Positions 11,597-22,796 of a DNA stretch of 64,000 nucleotides are shown here, piece by piece. Numbering within the stretch: position 1 is the first letter of the stretch; each line of letters begins with the position of its first letter. Origin of the DNA: Raffaelea ambrosiae. Lineage: Eukaryota; Ascomycota; Sordariomycetes; Ophiostomatales; Ophiostomataceae. The notes under the pieces were generated by a model that worked only from the letters and a program-made list of their open reading frames with translations, ran no database searches and was not told the DNA's origin. Position numbers and translations under genes: made by a program. The stretch is taken from contig PCDI01000006.1 in the NCBI GenBank assembly GCA_002778195.1, forward strand, positions 5,664 through 69,663, read 5' to 3'.

Positions 11597-12961
11597 ATGT
11601 CATCCGGCAAGACTGTGACCCTCAGCTCCGGTTACAAAATTCCCCAACTGGGATACGGCACCTGGCAGGCAGGTCCCGGTGAAGTCGGCGCGGGCGTATA
11701 CGAAGCCCTCAAAGCTGGCTATCGTCACCTGGACTTGGCAAAGATCTACGAGAACCAACGCGAGGTGGCCCAAGGACTGAAAAAGGCACTGGCCGAAATT
11801 CCCGGTCTCAAACGTGGGGATATTTTCATCACCTCGAAGTTGTGGAACAACAAGCATCATGCAGAAGATGTCGAGGCGGCACTCGATGATACACTTGCGG
11901 AGTTGGAGTTAGACTACCTCGATGTATGCGGATAGCCCTGTGATAGCCCCAATTCCAAGGTTCCCTTTTTCGGGCCTGTGTTGATGCTGACAGGCCGAAA
12001 CAGCTCTACCTTATTCACTGGCCTGTTGCTTTCAAGCGCGGAGACAGTCTGTTCCCAAAAGCAACGCCTGGAAGCAAGGAGGTTGAAATAGACGACAGCG
12101 TTTCCATTGCTGAAACATGGAGAGGTACATTTTCTCTCCTTCTCTGCCTTTCCTGCTATTTGTCGACATTTCCTAATTTGGTTGGTGTTCAGCCGTTACC
12201 AAGCTTCCCAAGAGCAAGGTTAGAACCGTTGGTGTCTCCAACTTTTCCATTGAGCATGTAAGTCTTAATCATGGAAACTCAAGTCCTGCCGACTGCTTAC
12301 CAACTCTCGCCCTCGCTCGCGAAGCTTGAACATGTATCGAATACCACGGGAATTGTTCCGGCTGTCAACCAGATCGAACGCCACCCACGTAACCCAAACC
12401 ATCCGCTTATCAAGTACAGCGCAAAGAAGAATATACACATTACTGCTTATTCGGCATTTGGAAATAACGGCTTCAACTTACCTTTGCTGATAGCCACTCC
12501 AGAGGTGAAGGCTGTGGCTGAACGCTTGTCGAATGTTCAAAAGAAAATTGTCACTCCGGCACAGGTCATCCTAGCTTGGTCACAGATTGGTGGGCACAGG
12601 TACGATTTATGTCACGAATTATTCTCCCTCCTCTCTTCCTTTTCATTTTTTCAGATCAAAAACTTGGATTGACCTGGTTTACGAGCCACTATTAGTGTCA
12701 TTCCAAAGTCTGTTACGGCATCGCGAATCAAGGAGAACTTCCAGGAGATTGATCTGGATGAGGAGGCTATCGCTGCCATTAATAAAATCGGCGAGAATCC
12801 ACAGCGGTTCAACATCCCTATCACCTGTAAGAAGAAATTTCAGTGCAGTGCCATGTGACGAGATTTTAGGAACTGACACCTATTTAGATGACCCAAAGTG
12901 GGACATCGATGTTTTCGGTGATGAGAAGGAGAAACTAGCGACACACAAAGTTATTTTGTAG
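11597..12961 (+). CDS. Aldo-keto reductase (330 aa, six exons)
   Basis: Exons: 11597-11923, 12004-12124, 12193-12257, 12325-12599, 12696-12826 and 12888-12961. All five introns are GT-AG, 61-96 nt. The product is a complete (beta/alpha)8 aldo-keto reductase that would reduce aldehydes or sugars with NADPH in the cytosol. The catalytic tetrad is intact: Asp46 (HLDLAKIY), Tyr51, Lys81 (FITSKLWN) and His114 (YLIHWPV). The cofactor-binding IPKSVT element near the C-terminus is present. The pattern LSSGYKIPQLGYGTW and the long C-terminus ending in DPKWDID resemble fungal glycerol dehydrogenase/D-galacturonate-type reductases more than xylose reductase, but the substrate cannot be fixed. Both immediate neighbours on the left and right are decayed genes, so this gene survives in an eroding stretch. 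Confidence 0.93.
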
Positions 12962-13659
12962 TTTCATAGGAATCTCTTCCGCGGAGTAATGCAAAAGACT
13001 AAGACGAAAATCACCACGGTTCTTGCACATTCTCCTAGTGCTATGTTGGTATCACAGGCAATATTTAGCATCAACTCAGGAGCGCTATGAAATGTGAAAG
13101 AGAGGACGGAACAACGTCAGAATCCGCCAGTTTGAAGTATGCCCCAGTGCTTGACTCCCTGCAGAAGTGTTGTAAGGTCCACCACTTCGAGCTTGTGCCC
13201 CGATTTAATGTATTTGGCTGTGCGATACTAGATGCATACGCTGTTCTGTTACTTTTCTATGCAGGACACATACCACATGTTTACTGGTTCTGTTTGATTT
13301 TGAAGCAAAATGGCGGTTTCGAAGCCATCACGTTGGGTGCTGCGAACGCTTTCTTGTTAAGTTCCTTGAAATTTAACTTAGCGGACCGACAAATGACAAC
13401 AAAAGGGGGGGTTCTTCACAGTTAGGGTTGAACATTGACGTGAGAATGTGTTCACATGGCCTGCTCAAGTTTTCCGTCTTGCTACACAAAACGGTACGGG
13501 GCCGTTGAAGTGTGCCCGAAATGAGGAATAATCATGCCGAAGTAAAGGAGTATGACCGTGTTATTCGGTCACTGCGCATCAACCTAGTGCTTCTACTGCT
13601 TCGTCTGCTGATCCTACAACTTGATGCAGATGACTGGCTACGAGCTTGAAGTCCTTGAT
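12962..13659. other. Intergenic region, no supported gene
   Basis: About 0.7 kb between the reductase and the phosphatase relic. A 112-codon frame at 13087-13425 has no recognisable domain and its composition does not persuade me. The missing N-terminal half of the phosphatase is not detectable here. Confidence 0.4.
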
Positions 13660-14008
13660 ATTTCACCCTGAGCGAATGGTTTGCTTTTGACTACACTCAG
13701 GATCTGCAGTACTACCACTGCTCTGGTCCAGGTGAGAAGAAGGCTGTTGGCGCTGTCTTTGCGAACACTTATGTCGCCCTGTTAAACGAAGGCACAGATA
13801 AGTCTGGTAAATTTTACTTAATTTTTTTTTCGTACCGGCTATAAGCTACTTGTAATATTCCTTAACCATGATGCTTGCTCTTGGTTTCTAAGCCTGGTTT
13901 GGAAAAGACCCCCTCACTAATATTTTACACAGTTGTCACGATGCAAAAATCACGCCCGTGTTGGCAGCTTTAGGACTGACCGGTGCAGTGGGAGATCTTT
14001 CTCTTTAA
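13660..14008 (+). pseudogene. Relic 3' end of a histidine acid phosphatase
   Basis: One frame reads EWFAFDYTQDLQYYHCSGPG, then AVGAVFANTYVALLNEG, the pattern of the C-terminal half of fungal histidine acid phosphatases (phytase superfamily). After an intron-like gap rich in T and ending TTTTACACAG, the frame resumes as CHDAKITPVLAALGLTG with a stop at 14006-14008. The HD pair of the family's proton-donor motif is still visible. The N-terminal RHG motif and signal peptide are absent, and no upstream ATG connects to this frame. Stops are present just upstream. I read it as the undeleted tail of a secreted phosphatase gene. It is convincing as homology but not as a working gene. Confidence 0.75.
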
Positions 14009-14319
14009 GTATCATGCTTGTTCTCGTTTTATTTTATTTTCTGGGCCCCTTGGCGGCTCGATCCGAACAAAATTAAAAATTAAGAAGCTCAATGAGAAAA
14101 AATCAAAAGGTGTAAAGCAAGCCCCTCCTTTTTGAACCCCGCTTCGGTGCCCGATGTTAGTCAGTCTAGTATCATAAGAAGCTGCAAATCGCATGGAGCG
14201 CTCCAATATATATAAGAAAGGAAAAAAAAAGGGGAGGAAGGTGCGAGTATTCAACCTTTAACAGTTCAGTCGTCAACTTTCTTTAACCTTCAAAAATTGG
14301 CAGATGTGCCCGCAGCGAC
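14009..14319. other. GAL7 promoter region
   Basis: About 310 bases. AT-rich in the middle, with an A tract near 14222-14231. A minus-strand 80-codon frame overlaps it and is not credible (K/F-rich low complexity). Confidence 0.4.
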
Positions 14320-15679
14320 ATGTCTAGTGAAATTCTTAACGACATTTCACACCGCCGATACAATCCTCTGACGGGAACATGGCTGCTCGTATCTCCTCAT
14401 AGGACCAAGCGACCATGGCAGTAAGACTGGTCTCTCGCCCCGTGGCCATTTTGACGATGCTGACAGTTTCCCAGAGGCCAGCAAGAAGCTCCGTCAAAGA
14501 ATAAACTGCCAGAATACGACCCCAAGTGCTATTTGTGCCCCGGAAACAAGCGTGCCCAGGGAGACCTCAATCCGGCGTACAAAACCACCTTTGCCTTTGT
14601 CAATGACTACAGCGCAGTGAAAGAAGAGCAGGCGGAGTACAAGCCTGATTCTCAAGAAAATGGTACTGCTCCTCCAGATCACCTCCAGATCACCTCTCTT
14701 CACATGGATGGTGTGGTGTTCGTTCACTAATTTCGGAAGTAGACGTGGCTTCGCTGCTGTTAAGAGCTGAGGCAACGACAGGAAGGTGTTATGTTTTGAC
14801 ATTTTCCTCAAAGCATCACTTGACCCTTGCAGATATGCCACCGGACGATATTTTGCCTGTGGTCCAGACGTGGTCGCGCATTTATGCAAGCCACATGTCA
14901 CCTTCTGGTCCCCGTTTCTCTGCCGCGCAGGAATTTTTGAAGGCTCTACCGGTTTCTGAGGATGCGGCCATTGCTCAACCGACCACTCAGCTACGGTACA
15001 TGCAAATATTCGAGAACAAAGGCAGTGCTATGGGATGCTCAAACCCGCATCCACATTGCCAAATTTGGACCACATCAAGCCTGCCCCAGGAACCAGAGAA
15101 GGAATTGTATCAGATGAGCAAGTACCGCGGAGCAAACAATGGTCGACACCTTCTTGGTGATTATGTGAAACTTGAGATCGAAAAGAAAGAGCGTGTTGTC
15201 TATGAGAACGCCGCTTTTCTTGTTGTCTGCCCATGGTGGGCTGTTTGGCCATTCGAGGTCATGATCATCGCCAAGAGACATGTTCGGTCGATTATCGAGC
15301 TCACCGCTGAGGAACAGCGCGATTTTGCAGAGGCAATGCAGGAGGTCGCAAGAAGATATGATAATTTGTTTGAAACGAGCTTTCCATACAGTAAGCGGGT
15401 TCATTTGACGAAATCTACTCTCTCGGTCTATGTCTTGTTACTTACCCCATTGCAGGCTCGGGAATTCACCAAGCACCCCTCGATAGCACAGAAGATGAGT
15501 CAGAAAGCAGCTGGTTTCATATGCACTTCTACCCACCTCTCCTCCGGTCAGCAACGGTGCGAAAATTTCTCGTTGGTTATGAACTTCTCGCCGAACCTCA
15601 GCGAGACATTACACCCGAACAAGCCGCTGAGCGTCTCAGGAACTGCGGTGGGGAATTATACCGCAAGTCTCTGTCATAG
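14320..15679 (+). CDS. GAL7: Galactose-1-phosphate uridylyltransferase
   Basis: Four exons: 14320-14420, 14475-14662, 14743-15390 and 15456-15679, with introns of 54, 80 and 65 nt. The 386-aa product is the Leloir-pathway enzyme that swaps UMP between UDP-glucose and galactose-1-phosphate in the cytosol. The N-terminal HRRYNPLTG and SPHRTKRPWQGQQE blocks are intact across the first intron. CYLCPGN supplies metal-binding cysteines. The active site NPHPHCQIW places the nucleophilic histidine at 201 (HPH at 199-201). The C-terminal HMHFYPPLLRS block follows the last intron. The intron placed at 14663-14742 depends on donor GTACTG and branch TCACTAAT and restores the frame as N-D-V-A-S. The gene stands without other GAL genes nearby, which is usual in filamentous fungi. 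It converges on ERG28 with 151 bases between stop codons. Confidence 0.95.
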
Positions 15680-15830
15680 TTAATGTTGCAGGAAGCGTTC
15701 CAAAATTCGTGCTTTTCTATCTAGGTGTGTGGTAGAGGTATGGAAGTGGCGAAATGCATACGGTGTAGTGAAGGAGTGTTTGCTGGGCTTGCTAATATAG
15801 AGTTGCTGTATATTTTCCCGATAATACATT

Positions 15831-16413
15831 CTAGTTTGACACATAGTGGCTGTATTGCAAGGCCATCCAGATGGTACCGCCAAACGCTGCCACCAGTGGG
15901 AAGCATTGAGGTCCTGTCAACTTCATGGTTTTGAACACGACCAGCTCGCTTGTAAAATGTACTGCCGCTGCCACGTGCGTGATCAGACTCAACTGATACA
16001 GCGCTCGTGAGCTCACATCGTGCGCAGTGTACATGCGAATCATGCCGGCAAGCGTCGTCCATACTCCAAAGACGCGCGCAGTCAGAGGTGTGACTTGGTC
16101 CAGAGCCTTTTCCACATCCTTGCCGGTGCTTGATGCTGGAACCAGCTTGTTGACGCTGTCCTCAAAATTAGACACTCCTTCTTTTGTCGGTCGCAGCGCG
16201 GTAGAGTTCGGCACAAAAAGGCCGTTGTAGAGCCGCCGTGTGTAGTGTAGAGTGATGAGATTCTGGACGGAATTCCCAACAGAAACCACTCCGACCTAGA
16301 CGCCAATCAGATTCGATCTCAGTGAGCCTGCAGCTCGAGGAACTCACCAGAAAAAGGTAGTATGGGAGCAGGCCTTGGTCGCCCGGCGGAAGGACAGACA
16401 GTAGTGTGTCCAT
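15831..16413 (-). CDS. ERG28: Ergosterol biosynthesis scaffold protein Erg28
   Basis: Two exons, 16348-16413 (22 codons) and 15831-16295, separated by a 52-nt intron with donor GTGAGT and acceptor TCTAG; 176 aa. Erg28 is an ER membrane scaffold that holds the sterol C-4 demethylation enzymes (Erg25, Erg26, Erg27) together. Family hallmarks include LITLHYTRRLYNG, then TPLTARVFGVWTTLAGMIRM, ALYQLSLITHVAAAVHF and a GGTIWMALQY end. Four hydrophobic segments fit the known topology. The protein is about 25 residues longer than the yeast version because of a polar insert (RPTKEG to KALDQV) between the first two segments. It is divergently paired with a 3-ketoacyl-CoA reductase gene, another ER lipid enzyme. 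Confidence 0.93.
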
Positions 16414-16698
16414 ACTTGGTAAGAAAGTGACTGTTTCTGGGGTTTTGGAGGATCGACTTTGCTCACAGGCAGGCAGATTTGAGTCAACATAAGTTTGGGA
16501 ATCAACCGCACACAGGGCCGGCCGATCCAATTGGCCAGCATAGTGGGTCAAGCTGTTTAAGCCCCCACCAGTAAGCGGTTGTCCCTTCCAGCCCCTGACA
16601 AGATAGGCGGGGGAAAAAAACCGAAACTTGCCACAAGTATCACGCTCAATACCTAGCAACTGTGATCAATTGCATTTCTTACAGACCTCAGCATCATT
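16414..16698. promoter_or_regulatory. Shared divergent promoter, ERG28 / ketoreductase
   Basis: 285 bases between the two start codons. It contains GGCCGGCC (16516-16523) and, close by, the palindrome CCAATTGG (16527-16534), which presents a CCAAT box on both strands near the midpoint. That is suited to binding by the fungal CCAAT complex, an inference from the sequence only. No TATA element is obvious. Confidence 0.6.
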
Positions 16699-17759
16699 AT
16701 GGATTCATTTAAGGAGCTTCTCAGTATTGTCCCTCGCCCCGCAAAACTGACACTAGCTGCCATCGGCGCTCTGTACGTGGGCAGCAAGACGGTCTCGTTC
16801 CTCGGCTTTCTTCTCAACATTTTCATTCTGGCCGGAACTAATGTAAGAAGAGAACATTTCTTCTGTACGTATGCATCATCCTCTAATGCAAGTATACTTA
16901 GATACGAAAATATGGCCAAAAGGGAACGTGGGCTGTTGTCACCGGCGCGTCCGACGGACTCGGCAAAGAGTTTGCAAAGCAGCTTGCTTCGAAAGGATTC
17001 AACCTGGTCCTCGTGTCGCGCACCCAATCCAAGCTTGAAGCTCTCGCTCTGTTGCTAGAAGACAAATACTCGAAGTCTGGTCTACAGACAAAGGTTCTAG
17101 CTATGGACTATGCTAAAGACGCCGACTCTGACTACGAAAAGCTACGCGAACTCATCGATGGCCTCGACATCGGTGTCCTAATCAACAATGTTGGCCAAAG
17201 CCACAGCATACCTGTCCCTTTCCTCGACACAAACAAAGAAGAACTTCAGAACATCATCACAATCAACTGCCTCGGAACCCTCAAGACAACCCAAATTGTT
17301 GCTCCACGAATGGTGCAACGAAAGCGCGGCTTAATCCTTACCATGGGATCGTTTGGTGGGTGGCTGCCCACTCCATACCTAGCAACATACAGTGGTAGCA
17401 AGGCTTTCTTGCAGCACTGGAGCTCGTCTTTGGCTGCTGAGCTCAAACCTGATGGCGTTGATGTATATCTTGTTTTGAGCTACCTTGTCGTTTCAGCCAT
17501 GAGCAAAGTTCGACGGCCAAACCTTCTTATTCCCAAGCCGGATGCCTTTGTGAGATCCACGCTTGGCAAGGTAGGAAATGGATGGCAAGCTTTTGCCTAC
17601 ACGTATACGCCGTTCTGGTCTCATGCCTTTCTACTATGGGCGGTAGAAAACACGATCGGTGTTGGGAGCAAATTGGGGATTTGGTACAATTTGCAAATGC
17701 ACAAGGACATTCGCAACAGGGCATTACGGAAGGCTGCGCGGGAGGCAAAGAAGGCATAA
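16699..17759 (+). CDS. IFA38: Very-long-chain 3-ketoacyl-CoA reductase
   Basis: Two exons, 16699-16842 and 16902-17759, with a 59-nt intron (donor GTAAGA, branch CTAAT, acceptor TTAG); 333 aa. The enzyme performs the first NADPH-dependent reduction in the ER elongation cycle that makes very-long-chain fatty acids for sphingolipids. An N-terminal hydrophobic segment (residues ~18-45) anchors it. The short-chain dehydrogenase fold follows, with TGASDGLG cofactor motif at 62-69, an NNVG motif, and catalytic Ser198, Tyr211 and Lys215 (the YSGSK block). A second hydrophobic stretch near the C-terminus (HAFLLWAVEN) and a lysine-rich tail ending KKA fit ER membrane residence. The length matches the yeast family (~347 aa). 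Confidence 0.94.
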
Positions 17760-18131
17760 AATAGAACAAAAAAAATATTAGGACCCCTATAAGGCCAACT
17801 GTACAATCAGCTTGGCAAATTACATAATTCTCGCCCCACATTTTAGCTAGTCGCGTTCGCGTATCCCAACCTCATCTTTTTTTTTTTGCCCTCGTCCATT
17901 CTCCAAAAAAAAAAGAAAGAAAGAAGAAACAGAAAGGGGCGATAGAACTCCAAAACAAACCACGGGGTTTACCTTCCCCATCCAACATCGTCGCTGCGGT
18001 CCATTCCAGCGCCAAAGGCACTCAAGGACTGCCGTCAGGCAAAGGGCCACTTTCTTCCCTCGTCTCCCGATCCAACGTCGCGATTTTGAAGACTTTCCGC
18101 CGCCCTTTCAAATAGCAAGAGCATCCACCCG
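17760..18131. other. Intergenic region between ketoreductase and NUP170
   Basis: 372 bases containing the 3' end of the ketoreductase and the NUP170 promoter. It has poly-A and poly-T tracts (T run near 17878-17887, A run near 17905-17915). No gene. Confidence 0.5.
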
Positions 18132-21100
18132 ATGGCCGCGACAACCCCCAGGCGCCCGATTCCGGGTGCCTTCTTCACAACACCTGCTCCGTCAGCTAGA
18201 GTGGACCGGTTCTTCGATTCGGTACCGGGCTCTACCAGCCTCGCAGCAACACCGAGTCGAACCCGGCCGGCAATACAAAGCCAGCCAGATACAGTTGTTA
18301 TGCCTGTCTCGCCCGTGCTTCCTCCTGTTCTGAAAGCTGCCGGGTCGGTCAACAGGGTTCTACAACTTGACGAGAGCTACCCCGACCTGGACTCGTATTG
18401 TCGACGTATGCCTTCCCCTCCGCTCCTCTTTTATTTGTGCTTTGTTACAGTTTGGGGGAGGAAATACTGACGATAGCATTTCATAGCTGGCGCATCTTCG
18501 GAATATGACATACATGGCGCGGAGTCACCGTGGGCTCCTTTCCACAAAGTTCAAACTTTTCCCATCCCAGACCAAATATTTGAGCGGTACAATGTCTCCC
18601 AGCTTGTTACAACAATGGGACTTTTTACAGAGATCAACCACGCCTATGCTTGTATCGACAGCAGCTTGTTTCTTTGGGACTACACCCAGCCTAATCCGGA
18701 ATTGATCGGATTCGAGGACCAGCCTCATGCGATCACTGCAGTCGGGCTTGTGCCGCCGAAGGCAGGTGTATTTGTTAAAGATATCACCCATGTTTTGGTT
18801 GTTGCGACAGAGGTGGAAATTATCCTTCTCGGTGTTGCAACCACGAATACCCCTACAGGAAGCAAATCGATCTCGCTCTACCAAACCAAAATGGCGATAA
18901 ATAGGGGTGGTGCGAATGTGTCGTTCATTGCTGGCACATCTTCAGGGCGAATCTTTCTCGGCGGCAGGAGTGACACTGATATCCATGAGATCTTCTACCA
19001 GCAAGAAGAGAAGTGGTTTTCTAGTCGGGTTGGCAAAAGCAATCATAGCCACCCAGGCTGGTCCTCGGTAGTACCTACCCTTTCTACAAACCTTGACTTT
19101 TGGACTCAACGGGACTCGGAAACGCTAGTACAGATCGTTGTGGACGACTCTCGCGGACTTCTTTACACGCTCTCGAATAAGTCGACTATCCGCACCTACC
19201 ATATCGAGGCCCCAGATAAACTCACCAAGGTCATTGAGAAAGAGAAGAATCACTGCTTGCGAGACATCACCCACATGATCAATTCCTCGCCGCTTCTCAC
19301 AGACCGTATGTCTATCATTGGCATTAGCCCCATTTCTGCTCCGGAAGCATCAAAACTCCATCTCATGGCTCTCACCAGCACCGGCTGCCGACTTTTTCTC
19401 AGTGCCACGAGCTCCGCATCATACATGATGAATTCCTCCAATACGGCTCCGCAATCTATGCAGGTTCAATTTGTCAAGTTCCCACCAAAAGACCAAGCAG
19501 TCGCTCCTGGTGGGGTCCTGCGAACTGGCGGGTCGGTTGACACACTCGTTGACTTGCAGTCCCATGCTCTTGATCCAACGGTGAGAGGATGTCGCTTTGC
19601 ACCTGGCTTCTTTTTCGATTTTGTCGGAAGACAGGAGCTCCGACTTTTCGTTTCGGCCCCTGAAACAGGTAAAATCAAAGTGACAACTCCCGCATCAGCC
19701 TTAAAGTACTACGAGCACGGAAACTGGGTCTCGCTAGGTAAAGCGAGGGAAGCTTTGGATATTGGACTCGCGACAAAGCCCTTCGCAGCAGCGCAACAAC
19801 CTCTGGGATTTGGGAATGAGCTAGCAGTGCAATTTGATTGCCCACCCAGTGAGTTTGCAGTTTTGACCAACGATGGCATTCATGTCATTCGACGACGACG
19901 ACTGGTCGATATATTTGCAACTGTCATTAGAACGTTTGGTAGCGATGACATGTTCGACAAGGAAATTCGGAAGTTCATCCAACTTTATGGCCGTGTCGAA
20001 ACAATTTCAACAGCTCTCGCTGTCGCATGCGGCCAAGGGAGCGATCTTCGTGCGGGTACCAGCCGTGCAGTCGACCAAGCCACAGAGGATCGAGCGAAGG
20101 CGGCCTTTGTCAACTACGGTGGACAGCCAACCGTCTCGGAAACAGATAGCAGCACCGTGACTGTGGATTCTGTCAAGCTTTCTTCGCGCCATGATGCACT
20201 TGTTTTATACTTGACTCGATTGGTGCGAAGCATATGGAGGTCTCTGGTAATCACAAAAGACTTCTCTGCGTCAGGAGTTGTCATTAAGTCAACGGTGCCG
20301 ACAAAGGCATTGACAGTCATCCAAGAGAACCTAGAGCGCTTGCGGAACTTTCTCAAAGTCAACGCTGGTTCTATCCAAGGCCTTTCTGGCCCCGGCGACT
20401 CTCGGCATGCCACTAGACACGAAGAAATTGCTCTTCAAACTGAGCACCAAGCCCTCCATGCGCTGCAGCAGCTTATGGAAAGCATCTCTGAAGGCATCTC
20501 TTTTGTTCTAATGTTGTTCGATGAACGGGTATCAGACATATACATCCGACTTGACGAACCCACACGCCAGCAGCTTCACACGTTGACGTTTGAGAGCTTG
20601 TTTGCTCGTCCTGCTGGAAAGGAGCTAGCTAAACTTTTGGTCAAAGCAATTGTCAACCGCAACATTGAAAGCGGGTCGAACGTTGAGACTGTGGCGGATG
20701 CCCTTCGGCGACGCTGTGGCAGCTTTTGCAGTCCGGACGACGTGGTTGTTTTCAAGGCACAGGAGCAGTTGCAGAGAGCCGCTGAACACATCGGGTCGCC
20801 CAGTGTGGCACGCAATCTTCTCAATGAAAGCCTGCATCTTTTTGAGCGTGTCGCAGGCAGCCTTTCCTTTGTTAACCTCAACACAGCAGTCACACAGTAT
20901 GTTCAGCTGAAATACTATGCTGGGGCAATTCAGCTCTGTCTGGCAGTTGCAAAAGAGGCAGATCGGGGCAATGTGGCGCTAGCCTGGATCAATGATGGGA
21001 AGCCTGAAAACGATATGCGAAAGGCACAGTGGCAAGGACGGAAGCAATGTTACGACCTCGTCCATTCTGTCCTCAGTCAGCTAGACATCGACAGCTCATC

Positions 21101-22471
21101 CGAGCCTGAACTTGACAACGGTCGCGTCTCACTGACCGCTACGAAACGCATGGAAGCCTATAGTGTCGTCAATGATTCCGATGATGAAGTTTTCCATTTC
21201 GACTTATACGAATGGTATATTGATCAGGATCTGACGAATCGACTTCTCGCGGTCGATTCCCCCCACGTTGTGACGTTTCTTGAACGTCTTGCGTCCGTTG
21301 ATACCCGACATGCAGACTTGCTCTGTCGGTTCTACACTCACCGAAGCCTATTCTTCAACGCAGCACAGGTTCAATACAACCTGGCCAAATCTGCTTTCGA
21401 CATTGGCATCAAGGACCGCATCACGCTTTTAAGCCGAGCAAAGGCCAATGCCAGCGTCTCCACGACGGGTGTCAGCGGACAACAGCAGCAGCAATTGAAT
21501 CATGAAGTAACGGAGCTTCTAGATGTTGCACATATTCAGGATGATTTGCTCGAGCGTTTGCTTTCCGATGAACGCATTCCTGATGCTCGGAAAGACGAGG
21601 TGGAAAAGGATCTGGATGGACCGGTTCTCGGGTTGTCAGAGGTATGGAACTTAGTATCCCATTCTATATTTGCCTGTTGCTCATCATAAACCACGTCGAT
21701 ACTAACTTGACACCTATTTAGCTATTCAATGGCTACGCGGATCAAGCAGGGTATTACGATCTGTGCCTTCTCATCTTCAATGCTGCCGATTATCACAATC
21801 CTCGAGTCATTGCCGACACATGGAAGCAGCTCATCCAAAGCACGCATGAGGAGGTCGACGAACGGCTCGCACAATTTGAGGAAGCGCAGGCTGCCAATGG
21901 TGCGAATACAACAGGAGAGGGTCCCCCACCTCAGCCTTATGAAGCGATTTCTGTTCAAATACAGGCCATTGCGCATCGAACCTCGCTTGACTCACTGATT
22001 TTCCCAGTTGACGTTCTTCTTACCATACTGTGCGAGTACGCAGTGACCAAACACCAAGACGCGTCCATTGGAGCAGACCCGGCTTGGCCTGTTTTACTTT
22101 TCTTGCAGCTCCGTGTATCCCACGCAATGATTGTCAGAGTGCTTGAACGTATTCTCGACACGCAAGAAGTGCCTTTCACCGGAAGGCGCAGGAGAGCAGT
22201 AGTCGAGTGGATCAACACGAGTGTGGGTAGTTGGTGCCATGAAGTAGACCTGCTGGGGTCAGTCGGCGGGAAGGGAGCGACGGCCATGTCACAATGGGTA
22301 GTAGATCTGCTGGATCGTGCCATACGCGCAGTAACTGATATCTTTGGTTCTACGCGCGACATCAGAGCAAGGGGTGAGCTGGAGCAGGTCCTGAATGCCA
22401 CGAAGAGGTTACGAGCTCAGGTGGATGGCAAGACACGTCCCAATAACCAATCGACGATGCGTTTCCGATAG
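18132..22471 (+). CDS. NUP170: Nucleoporin Nup155/Nup170
   Basis: Three exons: 18132-18405, 18487-21641 and 21722-22471. The introns are 81 and 80 nt, and the second junction rejoins LSE with LFNGYADQAGYYDLCLLIF. The 1392-aa product is a scaffold nucleoporin of the inner ring of the nuclear pore complex, also linked to membrane binding and chromatin tethering in yeast. The short N-terminal tail is proline/threonine-rich. From about residue 100 to 500 the protein shows the seven-bladed beta-propeller pattern, including LFLWDYTQPNPELIGFEDQP, a family signature. The remainder is an alpha-solenoid with HTLTFESLFAR and FYTHRSLFFNAAQVQ-type helices, ending in a basic tail. No truncation or frameshift is seen, and the length is typical (yeast about 1500, human about 1390). 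Confidence 0.96.
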
Positions 22472-22796
22472 CTTTGTCGACTGGCATCATGTCTACTACT
22501 GCTTTGGGCTGAGAGCGGTAGTGGCCGGGCAAATGAATACAGTGCCCAATCACGAATGTTTGACAAATATTCGAACAGTTTGTTGCAACTGTAGGTATTG
22601 AAACAGCTTGAAGCCGCAATATGGGAAGCGCATGCCGGATTTTTTCATTTTTTTAATATACAAAAAAAAAAGTTGTGTTCCATTTTCTTATGATGTTTTG
22701 GGGCGTATTTTGGAGGGTGAGGTTTGGCTTCGGCTCATTCTCCTCCTGTCTTGTTCCTCGTTCCAAACATGGAGGCAAGCGGTAACCAAGGGGTGT
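22472..22796. other. Convergent 3' spacer
   Basis: 325 bases between the stop codons of NUP170 and the minus-strand disordered protein. It has a T-rich then A-rich stretch near 22639-22670, likely part of the NUP170 polyadenylation region. Confidence 0.45.

Noticed and set aside
13087..13425. 112-codon frame between the reductase and the phosphatase relic
   Set aside because: No domain, weak composition, and not in register with the missing phosphatase N-terminus.
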